From NCBI GenBank assembly GCA_038049695.1, contig CP142453.1, positions 35,377,501 through 35,441,500 of the forward strand: a stretch of 64,000 nt of DNA, read 5' to 3'. Positions 58,069-64,000 of this stretch are shown in pieces. The first letter of the stretch is position 1, and the number at the start of each line of letters is the position of its first letter. The notes under the pieces were generated by a model. The model saw only the letters and a program-made list of their open reading frames with translations, had not been told where the DNA came from and made no database searches. Source of the stretch: Cinnamomum chago (taxonomy: Eukaryota > Streptophyta > Magnoliopsida > Laurales > Lauraceae). The translations under genes were made by a program, and so were the position numbers.

Positions 58069-61000
58069 ATGGAAGAAGAAGAAGGAGAAGAGTATCTGTT
58101 CAAGGTCGTGATAATTGGGGATTCTGCAGTGGGGAAGTCGAATCTATTGTCGAGATACGCTAGGAACGAGTTCGACATCAACTCAAAGGCGACGATCGGA
58201 GTCGAATTCCAGACTCAGAGCATGGAAATCAACGGCAAGGAGGTCAAGGCCCAGATCTGGGACACAGCCGGTCAGGAGCGGTTCCGGGCCGTCACCTCCG
58301 CCTACTACAGGGGCGCCGTCGGCGCACTCGTCGTCTACGACATCAGCCGGCGATCTACATTCGAGAGCGTTCGTCGCTGGCTCGATGAACTCAACAGTAC
58401 GCATTGCTTATTTTCTTTCTTTTTGATGTCTTAGTTTTGGATTCAGATGTAGAATTTTGTGATTTGGGTTGGTTTGGAGTGTGGGGTTTTTCTGTTTATT
58501 GATTTGGATTTTGTTTTTTAAACTTTTGGGAGCGTTGGTTTTTTTCTTGATTGGTTATTTTGGAGGATGGTAGAATTAGTTAGCCATTGATGATGATATA
58601 TCTAATAGAGGATTATGAGAATTTGATCTTCTTGTTGGATTCATTGTTATGGTGGTGGGAATGGAGTTCCAATGGATTTTATGTTTTAACTTTTAGTTCT
58701 AAAAATTGAAATTGTATCTTAGATCGTTTAAGGGGTTGGACTGAATCTTATTGTGAATCTTATCATGAACCATGAAAAATATTGACTATTGTGAATCCAT
58801 TACTACTTAAATTGTGGGATTCTACATAATAAGTATCTAATAAATACTTTTCTATAGGACTCAATGTGAATCGAAAAAATTGTACCCCAAAAATGTAGGA
58901 TTTTAACTAGGAAAGATGGTATCAGTTAAAGCAATACAACTTGGTTTTACCCAAGTTCTGTGACCATTGGACTTAAGTTAACCCAATGCCACACTTGAAT
59001 TAGCAATCAAGGTCAATGTTCCTAACCATTCGTTAATCGGATGATCTTAATGATGTGATCAATCCTTCTAAAGCTCAGGAAATGAATGCTGTTTCCTCTA
59101 ATATGTACTGGTTTGGAGCTTAAGAGATATTGATTCTTTTGTTGCATCAAACCCAACATCTGAAACTCCTCAGCACTTTGTTTTCCCCAAAATTAGGGTT
59201 ATATTCTGACTTAAAAAAAAAAAATAAAAATCTAAAACCCTCTAAACCCATTGAGAATGAATGTTCTTTTTGGGTTAAACCATTTTTAAATTTTAATTTT
59301 CTTATCATTTCAAAAAAAATGTTTTACAGAAAAAAGGGGACCAAACAAGATCCATATCATTAATAGATTGGACCAATCTATCAGCTGCTATCAAAAAGCA
59401 GGCCAGGCTAGGGCCAAAAGAAAGTAAAATGCCACGGCCGAATTCCAACTTAATGCTAACCGTCCTCCTCTGTCTAGGTTGGGGGCTTCCAATGCAATGC
59501 AAAAGGAAACATGACACCGTTAAAATTTTTATTTTTATTTTTATTAGAAGGCTGGTGGTGGGATAAAAGAATTTTTATAATGTAAAACATAAAGCATATA
59601 ACAATAATCCTATAAATGATAATACATAGAAATAACTTCTTTTTTATTTAATTATTCAATTTACTTTTAGAATATCTAAAAAATCATCTAATGCATTATT
59701 ATCATTGTGTTGCTTCAAATGTATCCAATTTTTTGAGCAAATTAAGACTTCTACAAGTCTCAGAGTTAAAAAACTCCTATACTGGTCAAGTATTCTTCTT
59801 CCTGTACTAAATGCCGATTCAGAAGCAACTATAGAGACTTGAATTGTTAAAATGTCACAAGCCATTCTTGAAATAACTTGATATTTTGCAGAATTAACTT
59901 CCCACCAATCCAATAAATTGAAATTTGTAGATTTATCCCTTGGATCCTCCAAATAACAATCTAATTCAGATTTTCCCTTTACAATAGTAGTCTGAGTAAT
60001 TTATTCCTTAAATATTAAAAAATCATATTCGAACTTAGTAGTACTTTTTACTAAATCAACTTTATCCACATTTGACAATGTCATGGTAAGTGTGTCATAA
60101 ATCACACAATATTCTTTATAAAGATTTCTATAGAGTCTAAGAGTATCATCTTGATGAATACTTATATCTTCACTTGATCCATATAACTTTCTTAAAGCAT
60201 ACTTTAAATACAACAGCTTATATTCAGGCTCAAGGAGTATGGTCATTTCAAATACTTTATTATATTGCTCTCAATATTTATCAGAATTTCCTTACATCTT
60301 TCAAGCCATAATTCTACAAAAGATATCTACACTATCTAACTTTTCTACCAATAAAAAATGTATTCTAATCACTTCTAGTAAAAATAAATGGATAGATGGG
60401 TACATACTTTCTGAAAATTTTTAAGTAGCTTCACAAACACTCTTAAAAAAACTCACATATTTAATAAATTGCGGGCCGGATGAGTCAAGCCCTAGCTTGG
60501 CCCTCAAGATTGCGGGCTTTTCAAAATAGGGCTGTACCCTACCCTCGGGCTTTACGACAAAAAGAAGCCCTCGCTTTGACGTCTTTTGCGGGCTGGGCTC
60601 TCGTCAAAGGGTCAGATTGACAGACCTATCCACGAACCTATTCAACAAAAAGGTTATTCAAATCCAAATCACCTAAAATCTCTCCTAACAATCAATCTGC
60701 TCTTTTTTCTCTATGAACCTAACAAACTAAATTTAGGTAACACTTATATCTAACATCTTCTCACAATTGCATGGTTCTGGAAAGATTAAAGCTTGTTCAG
60801 ATAGAAACACAAACTCCGATCTCTCTTGATATCTTGCACAATCATTAATTTGTAGGGGTTCACATCCCATCCATGCAACTTGCATTAATTTGTAAAGCCA
60901 CCAATTTATTTAGTGTTTCAAGGAGTGGAATCTTTGTCTAAATAATGAAAACCCTAATTGACATATCCAACGCATTCAAATTAATCAAATTCATCAAGGA

Positions 61001-61610
61001 TTACTAAACCTTGATTGTACATGTATCAAGTCCAATGACCAAATCACATGGGGAAATCTTGAACGGCCTGGGTATAGAACCCATACATAGGCTGCGACCA
61101 AGGGGAAGTCCCCTAATCTGTATATTGTGTATAGTTTGAAGGACATACCTTTTAGGATTTAGGGTGTTTTTGGAGTCCTTTACATGTACTCCTTTGTCCA
61201 ATTTCAAAATTAGGCTTTAGTTTAGGGTTTCTAGTAGTTATATAATCTGAATTGGATAATAAAAATCGGGTATGAATAGAGATTTAGGTTTGTCCACTTG
61301 CGTTGTTTGCGAAAAGAAAGCCATACAAGTGGGAAGGGAGCCCGCACACACGGGAAGAGGTGGCATACTAGGGTTCAAACCCTAGGCGGACAAGTGAGAA
61401 CTGTCGCTCCTTACCACTCAAGTAAGGAGCCTAAATAGACCCATCATGTTTCCTCACTTTTTCCCAAATTTCAGCCCTAATTAGGGTTCTAATTTTGAAA
61501 ATCCCAAAAACAGAGAGGGATTAGGGTTTGGCATGTAATAAGGGACTAGAGAAAAATTAGAGAAGAAGCAAGAAACTAGTGAGAGCTTACCTTGTGAGAA
61601 ATTAGAAAAG

Positions 61611-61682
<72 letters not shown>

Positions 61683-64000
61683 ACTTGGGTTGTATGCAAA
61701 AGGTGGATAAGAAAATAAGGGGTTGTGCACTCCTTATATGTGTTTGCTAATTTGTTTTCCTAATGCACTTTGGGAACCTTTTGCATCAAGAGTCCCCTCC
61801 TTAACTCTTCTGATAATTCCTAGATCAAGTCCAACCATCAAGAGTCCCCTCCTTAACTCTTCTGATAATTCCTAGATCAAGTCCAACTTGCTGCCCGGCA
61901 AGCTGTCCAAGCACACCAGCCCTCTTATGGTCACTCATAGCCCCTACATGTGTTACTTATGATCGCTTTTTAATAAAGGACCTTTATCTATGTTTATTTG
62001 ACATTGAATGGGTTCACATGCTTAATGAAAGTTCCATAATTAATCATCCTCTATCAAATGAGCCCCATATTCACCTATTTTTTGGAATTACAAAGAACCC
62101 CTCATGTTTTCTCGAAATTACAAATAGGTCCCTTTGATTTCCAAATCTTGCCCTAATCAATTTTATATCCTAATTGTGCCCTAATTGTTCAATGTGAGTC
62201 CATTTCCCCCAATCTGATTTATCCCATTATTTATCTCACAAATTGATTTCATAAAAATTAAATATTATTAAATTGGGTCGGGATCTTACACTAACAACCT
62301 AACAAACATAATATATCTAACATAGGTCACGCTTGCCAATAAATGGATGAAAAGAATGCCTACAGCAGTCAGCATTAAGAAAGAAAGATAACCATCACTC
62401 GGATGGAAGTTTGACCCACTGCACACATTGTATTGGTGGGAACCCAATGATTGGTCAGGACTAATGGCCATTGAGCTGCTGTGATGTGAGTGTGATGCAC
62501 CAAAAAGCCTAACACCCCCACCCCCCTCCTATTCCTTTTTGGTAAAATAATAGGGATAGACTACCAGATGAAGGGAATTCCTTGATTTTATGGGCATAGA
62601 TATAAAAAATTTCCCCTTGCTTCCTTTGTGGATGACAGTATTTACATTTCAATGGCTAATCAGAACATTATTTTGATGGAACGTGGCTTAATATCTTCAG
62701 TTTTTCTTCTTTTTTTCTGTATTTTTTAGGCTATCTGTCTGTCTTGATGGATCTACATTTTTTTTAATATAGTGTGCTTATTAAATGCAATTTGTTATTT
62801 TGAAAAAAAAAAATTGACTTTTTGTAGCTGTCATATTCTTTTATTATTATGAATTAGGTCATGCATACTGCTAGGATTTTGTTTGATACAGCTCTGATCT
62901 GGGTCCCTTTTCCCCCCTTGGATCTTGAAATAAGGGAGAAAACAGTTGAGAGAAACATAGTCCTCAGCTAATCCAAATCTAATAATTCGTATGCTTATTG
63001 ATCAATGACTACCACAAATATCGACCCCTCAATTAAGTAGCATCATTTATTTTATTGGTTCCCATTTCCATCTGGTTTACACATTTTGGTACTACTATAG
63101 AGATTTTTAGCTTTGGTGTTTTCTTACAATTGCTTGTCACCTAATTTCTTCTATATATACTCCATTCTGACATATTTGAGGCACTGGTTAGGCACCTCCT
63201 GGAAGGGGAGCATGTCTTAAGATTCAGTATGTCTGGGTTGTACTAGTTTGAGTTAATTACAAGAAGAGAAGTCTATATGTTAGACGTAAGTGGTCTCCAT
63301 GACCACATGTCTAACAGTTGAAGGGCCCCACTCCAAGTCAACTCATAAGCTTTCCCCTTTAGTTTTGATTTAATTAAATCTTTCTTGGATTCAGTTTTGG
63401 AAAGCCTAATCAATCAAGATTCTTGCTGACTAATCATTGAGGAAACTGAGGAAACTTACTGTTTATTGATTTCTTTGATGGGAAGAAATCTCTCATGGGT
63501 TATTTTATAAAAAGGGTTTTCCAGTCCTCTCTTTTAACTCACGTTATTTGCAAAGTACCCTTTAACTCTCACGCATCTTGGAGTGAGTGACAAGGGAGAT
63601 AGGAGAAAACCCAAAGGCTGTTGAGATTATATTGGATATAGAAAAACATGATACATGACTCGAGATTGTGTTCCTATCATGCTGCTTGTAGTATTATATG
63701 TTTGACAGCGCAACTCTACATAAAGTACACACGCATGGATTTTTTATTTTCGTCTTCTTGTCTACTTCTTTTGAGATTTTGGAATCTTTCCTTGTATATT
63801 AAGATGTTACTCACTTAAAAGATCTCATGATTTTATGGAACAATCATTGCAGCGCATTCTGATACAACTGTGGCAAGGATGCTGGTTGGAAACAAATGTG
63901 ATTTGGGGAATATTAGGGATGTGAGTGTGGAGGAAGGTAAAAGTCTCGCAGAAGAAGAGGGGCTGTTTTTCATGGAGACATCAGCTCTAGATGCTACGAA
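58069..64000 (+). CDS. Rab GTPase, RABA5-like (Rab11 class), partial
   Basis: Exon 1 is 58069-58396 and exon 2 starts at 63853 and continues past the window end; the join is phase 1. Small GTPase motifs: GDSAVGKS (P-loop, residues 17-24), TIGVEF (switch I, about 42-47), [19 protein letters not shown] (switch II), VGNKCD and ETSAL (exon 2). The C-terminal hypervariable region and prenylation Cys are outside the window. The acidic N-terminus, YDISRRSTF and the intron position after the DELN segment fit the RABA5 group, which acts in trans-Golgi/endosome trafficking. Subgroup assignment is by inspection. Exon 1 is much more GC-rich than its surroundings. Confidence 0.9.
58397..59655. other. Rab intron 1, left part, nothing recognised
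   Basis: AT-rich sequence with short A- and T-runs. Confidence 0.4.
59656..60628 (-). mobile_element. hAT (Ac-type) transposase remnant
   Basis: On the minus strand 59952-59656 encodes the dimerisation region of hAT transposases: [35 protein letters not shown], and EVLICSKNW in related spacing. At 60246-60001 lies part of the preceding helical domain ([13 protein letters not shown]). The two frames are separated by a break. The right end CAGACCTA (60621-60628), inverted TAGGTCTGTCAAT, is like a hAT terminus, and GCGGGCTT-type motifs are repeated next to it. The N-terminal half and the other terminus are missing. Confidence 0.75.
60629..61299. other. Rab intron 1, middle part, nothing recognised
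   Basis: AT-rich sequence without element ends or frames of note. Confidence 0.4.
61300..61437 (-). repeat. tRNA-derived SINE-like unit
   Basis: On the minus strand a box A-like TTACTTGAGTGGTAAGG (about 61429-61413) is followed at normal distance by a box B-like GGGTTTGAACCC (about 61383-61372). GGGCTCCCTTCCCACTTGT follows downstream, shared with 52195-52335. It has no tRNA fold beyond this, so it is a retroposon rather than a tRNA gene. Confidence 0.5.
61614..61681. repeat. (GA)n microsatellite, about 34 units
   Basis: A pure GA run in the Rab intron; likely length-variable between individuals. Confidence 0.97.
61784..61887 (+). repeat. Perfect tandem duplication, two copies of 52 bp
   Basis: The unit CATCAAGAGTCCCCTCC ... 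TCAAGTCCAAC runs 61784-61835 and again 61836-61887 with no difference seen, which suggests a recent event. Confidence 0.95.
61888..63852. other. Rab intron 1, right part, nothing recognised
   Basis: AT-rich sequence up to the acceptor TTGCAG at 63847-63852. No element ends were identified. Confidence 0.4.

Noticed and set aside
58115-58426. Alternative frame of about 100 aa inside Rab exon 1
   Set aside because: It is a shadow in the GC-rich exon; the Rab frame carries all GTPase motifs.

Overview
This is a piece of a nuclear plant genome, from a seed plant (probably a woody angiosperm). The sequence shows split genes with GT-AG introns, plant-specific proteins, and very dense plant-type transposons. 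I cannot name the species. Coordinates, exon joins and repeat borders were read by eye, without alignment software.

Three host genes are present, all on the + strand. (1) 7285-35052 is a 15-exon amidohydrolase gene of the LAF3/YtcJ type (580 codons over 27.8 kb); its introns are swollen by a Copia element, LINE fragments, foldback elements and MITEs. (2) 40927-50843 is a 9-exon gene for a conserved, probably plastid-targeted protein (401 aa) that I cannot name. (3) 58069 to beyond the window end is a RABA5-like Rab GTPase whose only visible intron (5.5 kb) holds a decayed hAT transposase.

The most interesting part is 312-7245, a 6.9-kb Mutator-like (MULE) transposon with about 43-bp terminal inverted repeats. 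It carries two convergent genes. A plant mobile domain (PMD) gene of five exons lies on the + strand. A MULE transposase with FAR1-like N-terminus, SWIM zinc finger and C-terminal OTU protease domain lies on the - strand. Both are broken by a few point lesions. Three arrays of 33-bp units, each unit a small hairpin (TGCACGG-N10-CCGTGCA), sit exactly in the three non-coding spaces of the element: before the PMD gene, between the two gene ends, and behind the transposase start. The right end of the element lies only about 40 bp before the LAF3-like start codon.

Other mobile DNA: a 1.3-kb full-length foldback PIF/Harbinger element (7888-9199); an RTE-type LINE remnant on the - strand (10098-11380); a young Copia element with 311-bp LTRs, CAATT target duplication, intact pol and no visible gag (13468-18486); a Copia remnant (20939-21770); nested elements between the first two host genes, including a hAT-like element (38224-39708) split by a long-TIR element (38399-39468) that has captured a FAR1-like gene fragment; a complete non-autonomous hAT with 8-bp target duplication (39749-40832); a long-TIR element inside the plastid-protein gene (48386-49634); a 5'-truncated RTE LINE with 13-bp target duplication (53344-53959); tRNA-derived SINE-like units; and a family of small MITEs with CTATGATGCCC-like ends in at least four places.
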